33,684 nt of DNA, from NCBI GenBank assembly GCA_020629235.1, contig JAHDDS010000011.1, forward strand, positions 1-33,684. The letters run 5' to 3'. This DNA is from Planktomarina sp. Lineage in GTDB: Bacteria; Pseudomonadota; Alphaproteobacteria; Rhodobacterales; Rhodobacteraceae. Each line of letters opens with the position of its first letter. Within the stretch, counting starts at the first letter, position 1. Positions 7,348 to 17,045 of the stretch are shown one piece after another. The notes beneath the pieces are model-generated. The model saw only the letters and a program-made list of their open reading frames with translations, was not told the origin of the DNA and searched no databases. Made by a program: the position numbers and the translations under genes.

Positions 7348-9507
7348 TCAGGTGACGGTGGCCTCAAATGACTGGCGGAACAGGGCAGAAAGTTCGTCCA
7401 ACGCCGCACTGGATCGACCCATGGTGACCTGATCGCCTGAAAACGTGCCGATGGTTTGCACCGACACGCCCGCTTTGTGGGCTTCCCCCATCAGCGCTTC
7501 AGCCTGATCGAAGTTGCATGCCACCAAATACCGGGCCTGGTCTTCGCCGAACAAGAAGGCCGTGTCGTCGCTGTCCAGGCTGACGCCGACACCCGCCGCT
7601 TCTGCCATTTCAAAGGCCGCCAAGGCGATGCCGCCGTCAGACACATCGGTACAGGATTTGATCCAGTCCGTCTGGGCGCGCACAAAATCGCCGTGGGCGC
7701 GTTCGGCGTCCAGATCGACAGGGGGCGGGGCGCCATCGGTGCGGTTGAAGACTTCTGCCAGCAACGCGCTTTGGCCCAAATGCCCGTCTGTGTCCCCGAT
7801 CAAAAGCAGGACGTGCCCGTCGCGGGCGACATCGCATATCCGTTTGTCCACGTCAGCCACCAGGCCCACGGCCCCGATGGTGGGTGTCGGCAGGATGGGT
7901 GCGCCGTCCGTTTCGTTGTAAAGCGACACGTTGCCCGACACGATGGGCATATCCAGCGCTTTAACTGCCGCCCCTATGCCTTTGATTGCCATGACAAATT
8001 GGCCCATGATTTCGGGCTTTTCGGGATTGCCGAAATTCATGTTGTCGGTGGTGGCCAGGGGTTTGGCCCCCACAGCGGTTAGATTGCGATAGGCTTCGGC
8101 AACGGCCTGTTTGCCGCCTTCGAACGGATCTGCTGCCACATAGCGCGGCGTAACGTCAGACGTGAACGCCACCGCCTTGTTGGTGCCATGGACCCGCACC
8201 ATGCCGGCACCTTGGCCAGGGCTGCGCAGGGTATCTGCCATGACTTGGCTGTCGTATTGTTCATACACCCACTGCTTGGCGGCGTAATTCGGGCTGCTGA
8301 TCAGCGCCCGCAATCCGTCGATGGGATCAATCTGGGGCACATCGGCCAATTCGGCGGGGGCCTGGGGTTCGACCCAGGGGCGGTCATATTCGGGGGCAGA
8401 CCCCGACAATGTGGCCAATGGCAAATCCGCCACCACTTTGCCTTTGTGTTCTATCACAAACCGATCTTCGGCGATGGTTTCGCCGACGATGGCAAAATCC
8501 AAGTCCCATTTTTCAAACACGGCGCGGGCCGCATCTTCCAGGGCTGGGTCCAAAACCATCAACATGCGTTCTTGGGATTCCGAAAGCATCATTTCATAGG
8601 CGGTCATGTTCGCTTCGCGCTGTGGCACCTGGTCCAAGTCCAGCCGCACGCCCAATCCGCCTTTGTCGCCCATTTCCACGGCAGAACACGTCAGCCCCGC
8701 GGCCCCCATATCTTGAATGGAAATCACAGCCCCCGTGGCCATCAATTCCAGCGTGGCTTCCATCAGGCGTTTTTCCGTGAAGGGATCGCCGACTTGCACA
8801 GTGGGGCGTTTTTCTTCGATGGTGTCGTCGAATTCCGCGCTGGCCATGGTGGCCCCACCCACGCCGTCGCGCCCGGTCTTTGCGCCCAAATACACAACGG
8901 GGCGTCCCACGCCTGACGCCGCAGAATAGAAGATGGCGTCGGTGTCTGCGATGCCCGCAGCAAACGCGTTCACCAGGCAGTTGCCGTTATAGGCCGCGTC
9001 AAAGCGCACTTCGCCCCCCACAGTGGGCACGCCGAAACAGTTGCCATATCCGCCCACACCGGCCACCACACCGTGCACCAGGGTCTTGGTTTTGGGGTGA
9101 TCCGGGGCACCAAAGGACAGGGAATTCATCGCCGCAATCGGGCGCGCGCCCATGGTGAACACGTCGCGCAAAATGCCCCCAACGCCGGTGGCAGCCCCTT
9201 GGTACGGTTCAATGTAACTGGGGTGGTTGTGGCTTTCCATTTTGAAAATCACCGCCTGGCCATCGCCGATATCCACCACGCCCGCGTTTTCGCCAGGCCC
9301 GCAGATCACCTGCGGCCCTTCGGTGGGCAACGTGCGCAACCATTTCTTGGACGATTTGTACGAACAGTGTTCGTTCCACATGGCCGAGAATATGCCCAAC
9401 TCTGTGAAGGTGGGCACGCGGCCCATGATTTCCAGAATTTGGTCGTATTCTTCAGGTTTCAGACCGTGGGCTTCGATAAGGTCTGGTGTGATATCTGGTT
9501 CTTGCAC
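7348..9507 (-). CDS. purL: Phosphoribosylformylglycinamidine synthase subunit PurL
   Basis: The 719-residue protein is the small, Bacillus-type PurL, which works with PurQ and PurS to convert FGAR to FGAM with ATP and glutamine in purine synthesis. The sequence shows the N-terminal [15 protein letters not shown] motif, [17 protein letters not shown] and [24 protein letters not shown], and a second half with [11 protein letters not shown] and [10 protein letters not shown]. The length and the lack of a glutaminase domain exclude the large fused PurL. Translation starts at GTG (GTG CAA GAA) with GGGGA 7 bases upstream. The purQ and purS genes are not in the window. A good terminator hairpin lies 75 bp upstream of this start, so purL probably has its own promoter. 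Confidence 0.97.
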   Translation of the reverse strand: MQEPDITPDLIEAHGLKPEEYDQILEIMGRVPTFTELGIFSAMWNEHCSYKSSKKWLRTLPTEGPQVICGPGENAGVVDIGDGQAVIFKMESHNHPSYIEPYQGAATGVGGILRDVFTMGARPIAAMNSLSFGAPDHPKTKTLVHGVVAGVGGYGNCFGVPTVGGEVRFDAAYNGNCLVNAFAAGIADTDAIFYSAASGVGRPVVYLGAKTGRDGVGGATMASAEFDDTIEEKRPTVQVGDPFTEKRLMEATLELMATGAVISIQDMGAAGLTCSAVEMGDKGGLGVRLDLDQVPQREANMTAYEMMLSESQERMLMVLDPALEDAARAVFEKWDLDFAIVGETIAEDRFVIEHKGKVVADLPLATLSGSAPEYDRPWVEPQAPAELADVPQIDPIDGLRALISSPNYAAKQWVYEQYDSQVMADTLRSPGQGAGMVRVHGTNKAVAFTSDVTPRYVAADPFEGGKQAVAEAYRNLTAVGAKPLATTDNMNFGNPEKPEIMGQFVMAIKGIGAAVKALDMPIVSGNVSLYNETDGAPILPTPTIGAVGLVADVDKRICDVARDGHVLLLIGDTDGHLGQSALLAEVFNRTDGAPPPVDLDAERAHGDFVRAQTDWIKSCTDVSDGGIALAAFEMAEAAGVGVSLDSDDTAFLFGEDQARYLVACNFDQAEALMGEAHKAGVSVQTIGTFSGDQVTMGRSSAALDELSALFRQSFEATVT

Positions 9508-9581
9508 TGAACGATCCCCCGTATGCGGGACCTGTTACAAAGATTTGACGCAAGAACAAACCCACGAAGGGGCTTGGCGGC

Positions 9582-9609
9582 AAAAAAAGAGCCGGGCACA
9601 AGGCCCGGC
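9582..9609 (-). terminator. Intrinsic terminator on the leftward strand
   Basis: On the minus strand GCCGGGC, a 5-base loop (CTTGT) and GCCCGGC form a perfect 7-bp GC-only stem, followed by TC and seven T residues (A run at 9582-9588 on the plus strand). This is a textbook Rho-independent terminator. It closes transcripts from the LysR gene, or from the small-RNA candidate lying between that gene and purL. Confidence 0.85.
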
Positions 9610-9725
9610 CTAAGTCCAACAGGGAGGTATCGAAGGTGGGCAAGGCCTCAGCCTTCGATGATCGTGAGGTAGGCGTGCCATCGCGCCAAAACAAGGGGAT
9701 GGTCGCGCAAACAGCCTGCATACCC

Positions 9726-9746
9726 GCCATGCACCGGGTGCATGGC
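9726..9746. repeat. Perfect 21-bp palindrome directly after the LysR gene
   Basis: GCCATGCACC and GGTGCATGGC are perfect 10-base inverted arms around a single central base, ending one base from the LysR stop codon. As RNA it would form a tight hairpin without a following T run, so it is not a classic terminator. It could protect the mRNA 3' end, mark a processing point for the downstream RNA candidate, or bind a dimeric protein as DNA. Confidence 0.7.
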
Positions 9747-10655
9747 TCAGGCTTTGTCAGCCGCTTCGCGGTCCAATCTGCGTTTGGCGATGATTTCGTC
9801 TTGCACAAAATCCCGGAAGGCGGCGATCCGTTTGGAATGGCGCAATTCTTCTGGATAGGCCAGGAACACCGGCACCTCGGCGCTGTCGACGTCGGGCATC
9901 ACCCGCACCAAATCGGGAAAGTCGTGGATCACATAGTCGGGCAATATGCCGATGCCCAGGTTGTTGATCACGCCCTGCAGCACACCGAAGTAGTTGTTGA
10001 CCGTCAATTGTGACCCTACGTCTTGGGTCAACAGCGATTTGGACAAAGTGGCGGCGGCGCTGACTTGGGGCATCTCTGGGTTTTGACAAATCAACCGGTG
10101 GCCCGCCAATTCATATTCAGACGCCGGTGTGCCCTGTTTGGCCAAATAGGTGGGGGACGCGTAAAGCCGCATGCGCACCGTCATCAATTTCTTGCGGATC
10201 AGGTCAGCTTGGGACGGTTCCTTCATGCGGATGGCCACGTCGGCTTCGCGCATGGGCAAATCCAACACGCGTTCTTCCAGGCGCAGATCCACGTTCAAGT
10301 TGGGGTAATTGTCGTACAGCGACGGCAAGCGCGGGGCCAACCACAGCGTGCCGAAGCCGATGGTGGTGGTGACGCGCAATTTCCCAAACACCTGGTCTTC
10401 GCTGTCGCGGATGCGGGCGGCGGCAGCGTCAAGCCGCTTGGTCATGGCGCGGGTGGCATCAAACAGCAATTCGCCCTGTTCGGTCAGGATTAAACCACGG
10501 GCATGGCGGTGAAACAGCGTGGCGTCCAAGCTTTCTTCCAGCGCGCGAATTTGGCGGGACACTGCAGATTGTGACAGGTGCAGCGTATCGCCCGCGTGGG
10601 TCAGTGACCCCGCATCCGCCACTGCATGGAAAATCCTTAGTTTGTCCCAGTCCAT
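9747..10655 (-). CDS. LysR-family transcriptional regulator
   Basis: The 302-residue protein begins MDWDKLRIFHAVADAGSLTH. Residues 1-60 form the winged helix-turn-helix (AGDTLHLSQSAVSRQIRALE), and a periplasmic-binding-protein-like effector domain fills the rest. LysR regulators bind palindromic T-N11-A boxes, usually upstream of a divergent target gene. Here the divergent gene is the indolepyruvate ferredoxin oxidoreductase, and a matching palindrome lies at 10727-10747. A longer frame from 10691 exists, but residues before MDWDK do not look like part of the family, so I chose 10655. No strong ribosome site is visible for either. The effector is unknown; an aromatic amino acid or keto acid would fit the neighbour (inference). 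Confidence 0.92.
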   Translation of the reverse strand: MDWDKLRIFHAVADAGSLTHAGDTLHLSQSAVSRQIRALEESLDATLFHRHARGLILTEQGELLFDATRAMTKRLDAAAARIRDSEDQVFGKLRVTTTIGFGTLWLAPRLPSLYDNYPNLNVDLRLEERVLDLPMREADVAIRMKEPSQADLIRKKLMTVRMRLYASPTYLAKQGTPASEYELAGHRLICQNPEMPQVSAAATLSKSLLTQDVGSQLTVNNYFGVLQGVINNLGIGILPDYVIHDFPDLVRVMPDVDSAEVPVFLAYPEELRHSKRIAAFRDFVQDEIIAKRRLDREAADKA

Positions 10656-10726
10656 GGTCGTGCCCAGCCTTGCCTTGCATCGGTGTAACATGCACCGCTG
10701 TACAACGGTACGGTGTTTTTGGTTGT

Positions 10727-10747
10727 TAGGTCAGTATTTATGACCTA
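10727..10747. promoter_or_regulatory. LysR-type operator candidate (TAGGTCA-N7-TGACCTA)
   Basis: TAGGTCA (10727-10733) and TGACCTA (10741-10747) are perfect 7-base inverted arms with a 7-base AT-rich spacer. The motif contains T-N11-A (T at 10731, A at 10743), the signature of a LysR box. It lies between the divergent LysR gene and the ferredoxin oxidoreductase gene, ending 26 bp before the latter's GTG start. That position is close to where a promoter -10 element or transcription start would be expected, which fits repression better than classical activation. Confidence 0.65.
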
Positions 10748-10773
10748 TTGTGGGGAAAACGGGAGGGGAATTC

Positions 10774-13700
10774 GTGAACAAACACGTCATTTCACTGAAC
10801 GATCGCACCGATTTGTCGGTTCCAACGGTTTTGTTGAACGGAACCCAGGCTTTGGTGCGGCTGATGTTGATGCAGTCCGCCCGGGACACGGCGGCGGGAC
10901 TGAACACGGCGGGATATGTCACCGGATATCGCGGATCGCCGCTGGGGGCTGTGGACTTTCAAATGCAGCGGTCCAAGCGGGCATTGGATGCGGCCAACGT
11001 CACATTTCAAGAAGGACTGAACGAAGACTTGGCCGCCACAGCACTGTGGGGCACGCAACAGGCCGAATTGCGCGGCGAAGGCAAATACGACGGCGTGTTC
11101 GGGATGTGGTACGGCAAAGGTCCCGGCGTCGACCGATCCGGCGACGTGTTTCGCCACGCCAATTTCGCCGGTACATCGCCCCATGGGGGCGTCTTGGCCG
11201 CCCTGGGCGACGACCACACGGGCGAAAGTTCCACAACGTTGCATCAGTCCGAATTCACCATGCTGGACAGTTATATGCCCGTCATGTCCCCCGCCGGCGT
11301 GCAAGAGATTTTGGACCTGGGTCTTACGGGGTATGCCCTGTCGCGCTATGCCGGGGTCTGGGTGGGGCTGAAGTGTTTGAAAGACACAGTGGAAGCCACT
11401 TCGGTGGTGAATGGCGATCCGTTCCGGCTGGACTTCAAGACCCCGGACTTTGCCATGCCGCCGGGCGGATTGAACATTCGTTTGGCTGACACGCCCCAAG
11501 CCCAAGAAGCGCGGATGATCGAATACAAGCGCTATGCCGTCGAAGCCTTTGCCTATGCCAACAAGCTGGACAAGCGCGTTGCCGGACGGGCGGGGGCCAA
11601 GATCGGTTTTGTGGCGGCGGGCAAAAACTGGCTGGATTTGACCCACGCGATGTCGCTTCTGGGGATCGATGACACCCGGGCCGAAGTGTTGGGCCTGACG
11701 ACTTATAAGGTGGCGATGACCTGGCCTTTGGAAACCAAGGGTTTCTTGGAATGGGCTGATGGGCTGGACCTGATCGTTGTGGTGGAAGAAAAGCGCAAGT
11801 TGATCGAAGCCCAAATCAAAGAAGTGCTGTTCAATCAGCGCGGGTCCGTGCGGGTTGTGGGCGGCAAAGGGTTGGATGGGTCCATTCTATTTCCTGACCA
11901 ATACGCCTTGGAACCCGTCGGCATCGCCCGCAAAATCGGCGCGGTGTTGGACGCAGAAGGGCGGGGTTCGGACCAGCTGTCTGCGGCTGTGGCGGCCTTA
12001 GGCGCGGACCGGGCCAACGACCAAGCGCCGGATTTGGCCACCCGAATCCCTTATTTCTGTTCAGGATGCCCCCACAATTCATCCACCAAAGTCCCCGATG
12101 GCAGCCGCGCCTATGCCGGTATCGGGTGCCACTACATGGTCCAGTGGATGGACCGCGAAACCGTGGGCTTCACCCATATGGGCGGCGAAGGGGCAAACTG
12201 GATCGGGGAATCCGCATTTTCAAACCGCGACCACGTGTTTCAGAACTTGGGCGACGGGACGTACAATCATTCAGGCGTCCAAGCCATCCGGGCCGCACTT
12301 TTGTCCGGTACGTCAATCACTTACAAGATATTGTTCAACGATGCCGTGGCCATGACAGGGGGGCAACGCAACGATGGCGGTTTGACGGCGGAACAAATTT
12401 GCGCCGAAGTTCAGGCCTTGGGCGTTGAAAAAATCGCCCTGGTGCACGACGAAAAAGAACCCCCCAACAAAGCAGCGGTGCCGCCCGGTGTCGCCGTCCA
12501 TCCGCGCAGCGCGCTGACGGCGGTGCAAACCGATTTTGCCAAACACGGCGGTGTGTCTGTCATCGTCTATGCCCAAACTTGCGCCGCCGAAAAGCGCAGA
12601 CGTCGCAAACGCGGCGACTTTCCAGACCCCAAAAAGCGCATCTTCATCAACCCCGACATCTGCGAAGGCTGCGGTGATTGCGGGGTGCAGTCCAACTGCG
12701 TGTCGATCATGCCGCTGGACACGCCATTGGGCCGCAAACGCCAGATCGACCAGTCGTCGTGCAACAAAGACTTCAGCTGCATCCAAGGCTTTTGCCCATC
12801 CTTTGTCACCGTGGAAGGCGGTGCGTTGAAACAACGCGCGGGCGTGGATGTGGACATTCCAGACCTGCCTGATCCTGACGTGCCTGCGATTTCAGGCACC
12901 CACAACGTGGTGATCACGGGCGTGGGGGGCACGGGCGTTGTGACCATCGGTGCCGTGCTGGCCATGGCCGCGCATCTGGATGGCAAAGGGGCTGGCATGA
13001 TGGAAATGGCGGGCCTGGCCCAAAAGGGTGGCGCCGTACATATCCACTGTCGTTTGGCAGAAAACCCCAGCGATATCAGTGCGATCCGCGTCGCGCTTGA
13101 AGAATGCGATGCCCTGATTGGGGGGGATCTTGTGGTATCGGCCCAACGCGACACCCTGGCGTTGTTGGGCAAGGGACGCACCCGCGCCGTTGTGAACCGG
13201 TTCGAGATGATCACCGGCGATTTTGCCCGCGACCGAAGCTTTGCCATTCCAGGACAAGACCTTCAGGTGGCGCTGGAAAATCGCGTCGGCGCAGATGTGG
13301 CGTTTTTGGATGCGACACGGCTGGCGGAAACGACCTTGGGGGACAGCGTCTATGCCAATATGATCTTGTTTGGCGCGGCGTTCCAAGCGGGGCTGATCCC
13401 CTTGACCGAAGACGCGATTTTGCGCGCCATTGCCCTGAACGGGGCGAAGGTGGAAGAAAATCAAAAGGCGTTCCGGTTGGGGCGGTATTTCCAGCTGAGC
13501 CCGCAAGGGGTGAACCGCCTGCTGGATCCGGCCCCCGTGGCTGAAATTGGCGTGACGGCTGCGGCTTGGCGCACTGCGTTGACCAACTACGGCAGCCGCC
13601 GGGTGTCGAAATTCGACAAAGCCATGGAAAAGGCCAAAGACCACCCCTTGGCCCCAGTGATGGGTGCGTCGTTGGTGAAACTTCTGACGTACAAAGACGA

Positions 13701-14160
13701 ATATGAGGTGGCGCGGCTGTTAACGGGCACCCAAGCCCAAGTGGCGGACGTGTTCGATGGGGATTTCAAATTGAAGTACCACCTGGCCCCGCCGCTGTTC
13801 AGCAAGACGGGCCCCGACGGGCGGCCCAAGAAACGCGCGTTCGGCAAGGGGTTCATGGTGTTGGCCCCGCTGTTGGCGCGCTTGCGGTTCCTGCGCGAAA
13901 CGCCGTTTGATGTGTTCGGCTATACCAAGGAACGGCGCAGGGAACGCAATTTGATCAAGCAATACCAGAACGACATGGGGCTGATTTTGCAGAATTACGA
14001 CCCCAAGCGTCACGATGAATGGGCCGAATTTGCCGCGATCCCCGATGATATTCGCGGGTTTGGCCCCGTGAAAATGGCCGCGATGGAAGCAGCTGAAATC
14101 AAGCGCATGGATATGTTGGCGCAGTTGGCCGAACCTGTGCGCAAGCGGGCTGGGGCCTAA
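10774..14160 (+). CDS. Indolepyruvate ferredoxin oxidoreductase, fused alpha/beta/gamma type
   Basis: The 1128-residue protein fuses the parts that are separate IorA and IorB subunits in archaea. It decarboxylates aryl or branched 2-keto acids to acyl-CoA with thiamine diphosphate and ferredoxin. YRGSPLGAVDF lies near the N-terminus. CSGCPHNSS is at about residue 429. A four-cysteine cluster motif, Cys630-x2-Cys633-x2-Cys636-x5-Cys642, is followed by a second Cys-rich patch (SSCNKDFSCIQGFCPS). GVGGTGVVTIG from about 716 opens the gamma-like domain. The frame extends upstream to GTG 10750, but GGGAGGGG followed by a 5-base gap picks GTG 10774, giving MNKHVISLNDR. The divergent LysR gene is its likely regulator. 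Confidence 0.93.
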   Translation: MNKHVISLNDRTDLSVPTVLLNGTQALVRLMLMQSARDTAAGLNTAGYVTGYRGSPLGAVDFQMQRSKRALDAANVTFQEGLNEDLAATALWGTQQAELRGEGKYDGVFGMWYGKGPGVDRSGDVFRHANFAGTSPHGGVLAALGDDHTGESSTTLHQSEFTMLDSYMPVMSPAGVQEILDLGLTGYALSRYAGVWVGLKCLKDTVEATSVVNGDPFRLDFKTPDFAMPPGGLNIRLADTPQAQEARMIEYKRYAVEAFAYANKLDKRVAGRAGAKIGFVAAGKNWLDLTHAMSLLGIDDTRAEVLGLTTYKVAMTWPLETKGFLEWADGLDLIVVVEEKRKLIEAQIKEVLFNQRGSVRVVGGKGLDGSILFPDQYALEPVGIARKIGAVLDAEGRGSDQLSAAVAALGADRANDQAPDLATRIPYFCSGCPHNSSTKVPDGSRAYAGIGCHYMVQWMDRETVGFTHMGGEGANWIGESAFSNRDHVFQNLGDGTYNHSGVQAIRAALLSGTSITYKILFNDAVAMTGGQRNDGGLTAEQICAEVQALGVEKIALVHDEKEPPNKAAVPPGVAVHPRSALTAVQTDFAKHGGVSVIVYAQTCAAEKRRRRKRGDFPDPKKRIFINPDICEGCGDCGVQSNCVSIMPLDTPLGRKRQIDQSSCNKDFSCIQGFCPSFVTVEGGALKQRAGVDVDIPDLPDPDVPAISGTHNVVITGVGGTGVVTIGAVLAMAAHLDGKGAGMMEMAGLAQKGGAVHIHCRLAENPSDISAIRVALEECDALIGGDLVVSAQRDTLALLGKGRTRAVVNRFEMITGDFARDRSFAIPGQDLQVALENRVGADVAFLDATRLAETTLGDSVYANMILFGAAFQAGLIPLTEDAILRAIALNGAKVEENQKAFRLGRYFQLSPQGVNRLLDPAPVAEIGVTAAAWRTALTNYGSRRVSKFDKAMEKAKDHPLAPVMGASLVKLLTYKDEYEVARLLTGTQAQVADVFDGDFKLKYHLAPPLFSKTGPDGRPKKRAFGKGFMVLAPLLARLRFLRETPFDVFGYTKERRRERNLIKQYQNDMGLILQNYDPKRHDEWAEFAAIPDDIRGFGPVKMAAMEAAEIKRMDMLAQLAEPVRKRAGA

Positions 14161-14170
14161 CGGCGCCGGG

Positions 14171-14199
14171 TTGAAAACTGGCTTGGGTGGCACTGTAAC
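14171..14199 (+). promoter_or_regulatory. Possible promoter for the acyltransferase-murI run
   Basis: TTGAAA (14171-14176) and TGTAAC (14194-14199) are spaced by 17 bp, in the 100-bp gap after the oxidoreductase gene. The -10 overlaps an imperfect 18-base palindrome (TGTAACGGGACCGTGACA, 7 of 9 pairs), which might be an operator. The prediction rests on spacing and a fair -35 only. Confidence 0.3.
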
Positions 14200-14260
14200 G
14201 GGACCGTGACACGCCGCCCTTGGTGTTGAATGTGGCGGCGATTTCAGGTTCTGCACGGAC

Positions 14261-15139
14261 ATGACACAGACAATGCCTTCTGCTGCGCGCGATATAACTT
14301 ATGCCAACGCCGCCCAAACCCGGGCCGGACGCGGATTCATCCGGCTGATGGAAAACGCCAGCGGCCGGGTGGGATTGATCAAACGTGCGCGCGGCTATGA
14401 AGATCAGGTTCAGCAGGGCCAGGATTTTTGGCAGGTCATGTGTGAACGGTACGGCATCCGGTTGAACGTCGTGGCGGGCGGGCTGCACCATATCCCCACA
14501 TCTGGCCCGCTGGTGGTGGTGTCGAACCATCCGTTTGGCATTTTGGATGGGTTGATGATGGGCCACATCCTGTCCCAGGTGCGCGGTGATTTTCGCATCG
14601 TGGCCCACCGCGTTTTCCAAAGGGCCGAAGACATCAACCGCGTCATCCTGCCCATATCGTTTGACGAAACGAAGGACGGCCTGCGCACCAACATGCAGAC
14701 CCGCAAAGCGGCCTTGTCATATCTGGGCCAGGGCGGGGCCGTGGGGATATTTCCCGGCGGGACAGTGTCCACCGCCGCCACGCCTTTGGGGTTGCCCATG
14801 GACCCGGTGTGGCGGAATTTTACGGCGAAGATGGTGATGAAAAGCGATGCCGTCGTGGTGCCCATCTTCTTTGTGGGACGCAATTCGCGGCTGTTTCAGA
14901 TTGCCAGCCATTTGCATTCCAGCCTGCGCATGGGGCTGTTGATCCGTGAATTTCGCAAGAAAACCGACCAAACCGTGGACATCGTGGTGGGGCAACCGAT
15001 CCCGCGCGCGGCCCTTGCACACCATGCCACCGCGCAACAGGTGATGGCCTTTTTGCGGCAACAGACCTATAGCCTGTGCCCAGATGCCATCCAACCCGAC
15101 GTGTTGGGGCACGAGTTTGAGGCGCGGTACAAAGGATAA
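14261..15139 (+). CDS. PlsC-type lysophospholipid acyltransferase
   Basis: The 292-residue protein carries acyltransferase motif I as NHPFGILDG, with His90 and Asp96 spaced H-x5-D, and motif III as FPGGTVSTA near residue 165. Such enzymes acylate lysophospholipids, lyso-ornithine lipids or glycerol phosphates at the inner membrane. The H-x5-D form (HPFG-LDG) resembles the subgroup linked to lyso-ornithine lipid synthesis rather than housekeeping PlsC, but I cannot fix the substrate. There is no clear membrane helix. Alternative starts lie four codons downstream, and neither has a strong ribosome site. The murI start follows the stop after 3 bp, so the two are co-transcribed. Confidence 0.85.
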   Translation: MTQTMPSAARDITYANAAQTRAGRGFIRLMENASGRVGLIKRARGYEDQVQQGQDFWQVMCERYGIRLNVVAGGLHHIPTSGPLVVVSNHPFGILDGLMMGHILSQVRGDFRIVAHRVFQRAEDINRVILPISFDETKDGLRTNMQTRKAALSYLGQGGAVGIFPGGTVSTAATPLGLPMDPVWRNFTAKMVMKSDAVVVPIFFVGRNSRLFQIASHLHSSLRMGLLIREFRKKTDQTVDIVVGQPIPRAALAHHATAQQVMAFLRQQTYSLCPDAIQPDVLGHEFEARYKG

Positions 15140-15142
15140 GCC

Positions 15143-15955
15143 ATGGCAGTCGGCATTTTTGACAGTGGTTTGGGTGGTCTGACTGTGCTGGAAGCCGCGG
15201 CCCGCCGCCTGCCGGACGTGGACTTTGTGTATTTGGGCGACAATGCCAACGCGCCTTACGGTGTGCGGTCGCCCGATGACGTGTACCGATTGACGACCCA
15301 GGCGGTTGGGCGGTTTTGGGATCACGGATGCGATCTTGCGATTTTGGCCTGCAACACGGCGTCTGCCGCGGCGCTGCGGCGGATGCAAGAATCTTGGGTG
15401 CCGCAGGACAAACGTGTGTTGGGGGTTTTCGTGCCCATGATCGAAGCGCTGAGCGAGCGGGGCTGGGGCGACAATTCGCCCCCCCGCGAAGTGGCCGTGA
15501 ACCACGTGGCCTTGTTTGCCACCCCGGCGACTGTGTCCAGCCGCGCGTTTCAGCGCGAATTGGCCTTTCGCGCCATCGGTGTGGACGTGGAGGCCCAAGC
15601 CTGCGGTGGATTGGTGGATGCCATCGAAGACGGCGATTTGATCCTGGCAGAGGCGTTGGTGCGGTCCCATGTGGACGCCTTGAAGCGCAAAATGCCCGAC
15701 CCACAGGCGGCCATCTTGGGGTGCACGCATTACCCGCTTTTGGCCGATGTGTTTCAAGATGCATTGGGGCCTGGGGTCAAAGTTTATTCCCAAGCCGATT
15801 TGGTGGCCGACAGCCTGGCCGATTATCTGGGCCGACACCCCGACAAGATCGGACAAGGCACCCAGTCAAAGTTTTTGACCACGGGCGATCCGGCCAAAGT
15901 GTCCGCCCGGGCCACGCAGTTTTTAAAGCGCGGCGTGGTGTTTGAAGCGGCCTAA
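15143..15955 (+). CDS. murI: Glutamate racemase
   Basis: The 270-residue protein makes D-glutamate from L-glutamate for peptidoglycan by a two-cysteine, cofactor-free mechanism. [13 protein letters not shown] at residues 4-16 and [11 protein letters not shown] are family markers. The two catalytic cysteines are in LACNTASA (Cys70) and GCTHYPLL (Cys194). The start codon follows the acyltransferase stop after 3 bp. The next gene, argC, begins 61 bp downstream in the same direction, so murI sits in a mixed housekeeping run. Confidence 0.96.
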   Translation: MAVGIFDSGLGGLTVLEAAARRLPDVDFVYLGDNANAPYGVRSPDDVYRLTTQAVGRFWDHGCDLAILACNTASAAALRRMQESWVPQDKRVLGVFVPMIEALSERGWGDNSPPREVAVNHVALFATPATVSSRAFQRELAFRAIGVDVEAQACGGLVDAIEDGDLILAEALVRSHVDALKRKMPDPQAAILGCTHYPLLADVFQDALGPGVKVYSQADLVADSLADYLGRHPDKIGQGTQSKFLTTGDPAKVSARATQFLKRGVVFEAA

Positions 15956-16016
15956 GCCACGTTGAACTTTGCGCATTTCACGTCCATATGCCTTGGCACG
16001 GACGGAAGGATGCACA

Positions 16017-17045
16017 ATGGCACATAACATCGCAATCTTGGGGGCAAGCGGATACACGGGCGCGGAATTGGTGCGCCTGATCGCGGGGCATCCTGATTTG
16101 CGCATGGCCGCTTTGTCTGCGGACCGCAAAGCGGGCCAGCCCATGGGCGCTGTGTTTCCCCATTTGCGCCACCTGGATTTGCCCGTTCTGCAAAAGATCG
16201 ACGCGCTTGATTTCACGGACATTGACCTGGTGTTTTGCGGATTGCCCCACGCCACGTCCCAGGCTGTGATCAAAACCTTGCCCGACCATGTGAAGGTGGT
16301 GGACCTGTCGGCCGATTTTCGTCTGCGCGACACTGCCACCTATGCCAAGTGGTACGGCAAAGACCACGATGCACAGGATCTGCAAAAACAAGCGGTGTAC
16401 GGCCTGACAGAATTTTACCGCGACGACATTGCCGCGGCCCGATTGGTTGCGGGAACAGGATGCAATGCGGCCACGGGGCAGTATGCCTTGCGCCCGCTGA
16501 TCACCGCCGGTGTGATTGATGTGGACGACATCATCATCGATCTGAAAACCGGCGTGTCCGGGGCAGGGCGGTCGCTGAAAGAAAACCTGCTGCACGCGGA
16601 ATTGTCGGAAGGCGGTCATGCCTATGCCGTCGGGGGCACGCACCGTCACTTGGGGGAATTCGATCAGGAATTTTCCTTGCTGGCGGGCCGGCCTGTTCAG
16701 GTGCAATTCACCCCCCATTTGATCCCGGCCAACCGCGGTATATTGGCGACGGTGTATGTCAAAGGGGATGCGGCACAGGTGCATGACACGTTGCACCAAG
16801 CCTATGGATCAGAGCCGTTTTTGGAAGTTCTGCCCTTTGGGGAACACCCCAGCACCCGCCACGTGCGCGGATCGAATTTTTGCCACATCGGCGTGGTGGC
16901 GGACCGGATCCCTGGGCGCACCATCGTGATCGCGGCGTTGGACAATCTGACCAAAGGATCGTCTGGCCAAGCCCTGCAAAATGCGAACCTGATGTTGGGA
17001 TTGGACGAAACCCTTGGCTTGATGGCTGCCCCGGTTTTCCCCTGA
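16017..17045 (+). CDS. argC: N-acetyl-gamma-glutamyl-phosphate reductase
   Basis: The 342-residue protein reduces N-acetylglutamyl phosphate with NADPH in arginine synthesis. [17 protein letters not shown] at residues 6-22 is the NADP-binding loop. The catalytic Cys149 is in [29 protein letters not shown] and the C-terminal [14 protein letters not shown] are typical of ArgC. The frame is open 16 codons further upstream, but the ATG at 16017 has GGAAGGA 6 bases before it and gives the normal N-terminus MAHNIAIL. The stop TGA overlaps the ATG of ccmE (TGATG), so translation of the two is probably coupled. Confidence 0.97.
   Translation: MAHNIAILGASGYTGAELVRLIAGHPDLRMAALSADRKAGQPMGAVFPHLRHLDLPVLQKIDALDFTDIDLVFCGLPHATSQAVIKTLPDHVKVVDLSADFRLRDTATYAKWYGKDHDAQDLQKQAVYGLTEFYRDDIAAARLVAGTGCNAATGQYALRPLITAGVIDVDDIIIDLKTGVSGAGRSLKENLLHAELSEGGHAYAVGGTHRHLGEFDQEFSLLAGRPVQVQFTPHLIPANRGILATVYVKGDAAQVHDTLHQAYGSEPFLEVLPFGEHPSTRHVRGSNFCHIGVVADRIPGRTIVIAALDNLTKGSSGQALQNANLMLGLDETLGLMAAPVFP

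Larger units (their letters stand above)
9582..9746 (-). ncRNA. Candidate 3'-UTR-derived small RNA with an anti-Shine-Dalgarno segment
   Basis: Between the LysR stop codon and the terminator lies 165 bp of structured sequence on the minus strand. It holds a perfect palindrome just after the stop codon, then an 8-bp stem ATCGAAGG/CCTTCGAT (plus-strand arms 9629-9636 and 9652-9659). An apparently unpaired stretch with CCTCCC (plus-strand GGGAGG at 9622-9627) comes next, then the terminator. A stem, an exposed CCUCC and a terminator are the layout of several alphaproteobacterial small RNAs that mask ribosome sites. The 5' end is unknown. A 23-codon ATG frame ends just before the terminator, but it has no ribosome site and I do not support it. 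Confidence 0.4.

Noticed and set aside
9628-9699. A 23-codon frame on the minus strand ending before the terminator downstream of the LysR gene
   Set aside because: It has no ribosome site, and its Arg/Pro-rich composition looks like untranslated GC-rich sequence; the RNA structure explains the region better.
14717-15856. A 379-codon minus-strand frame opposite the acyltransferase and murI
   Set aside because: Antisense to two genes with intact catalytic motifs; no motif or ribosome site of its own.
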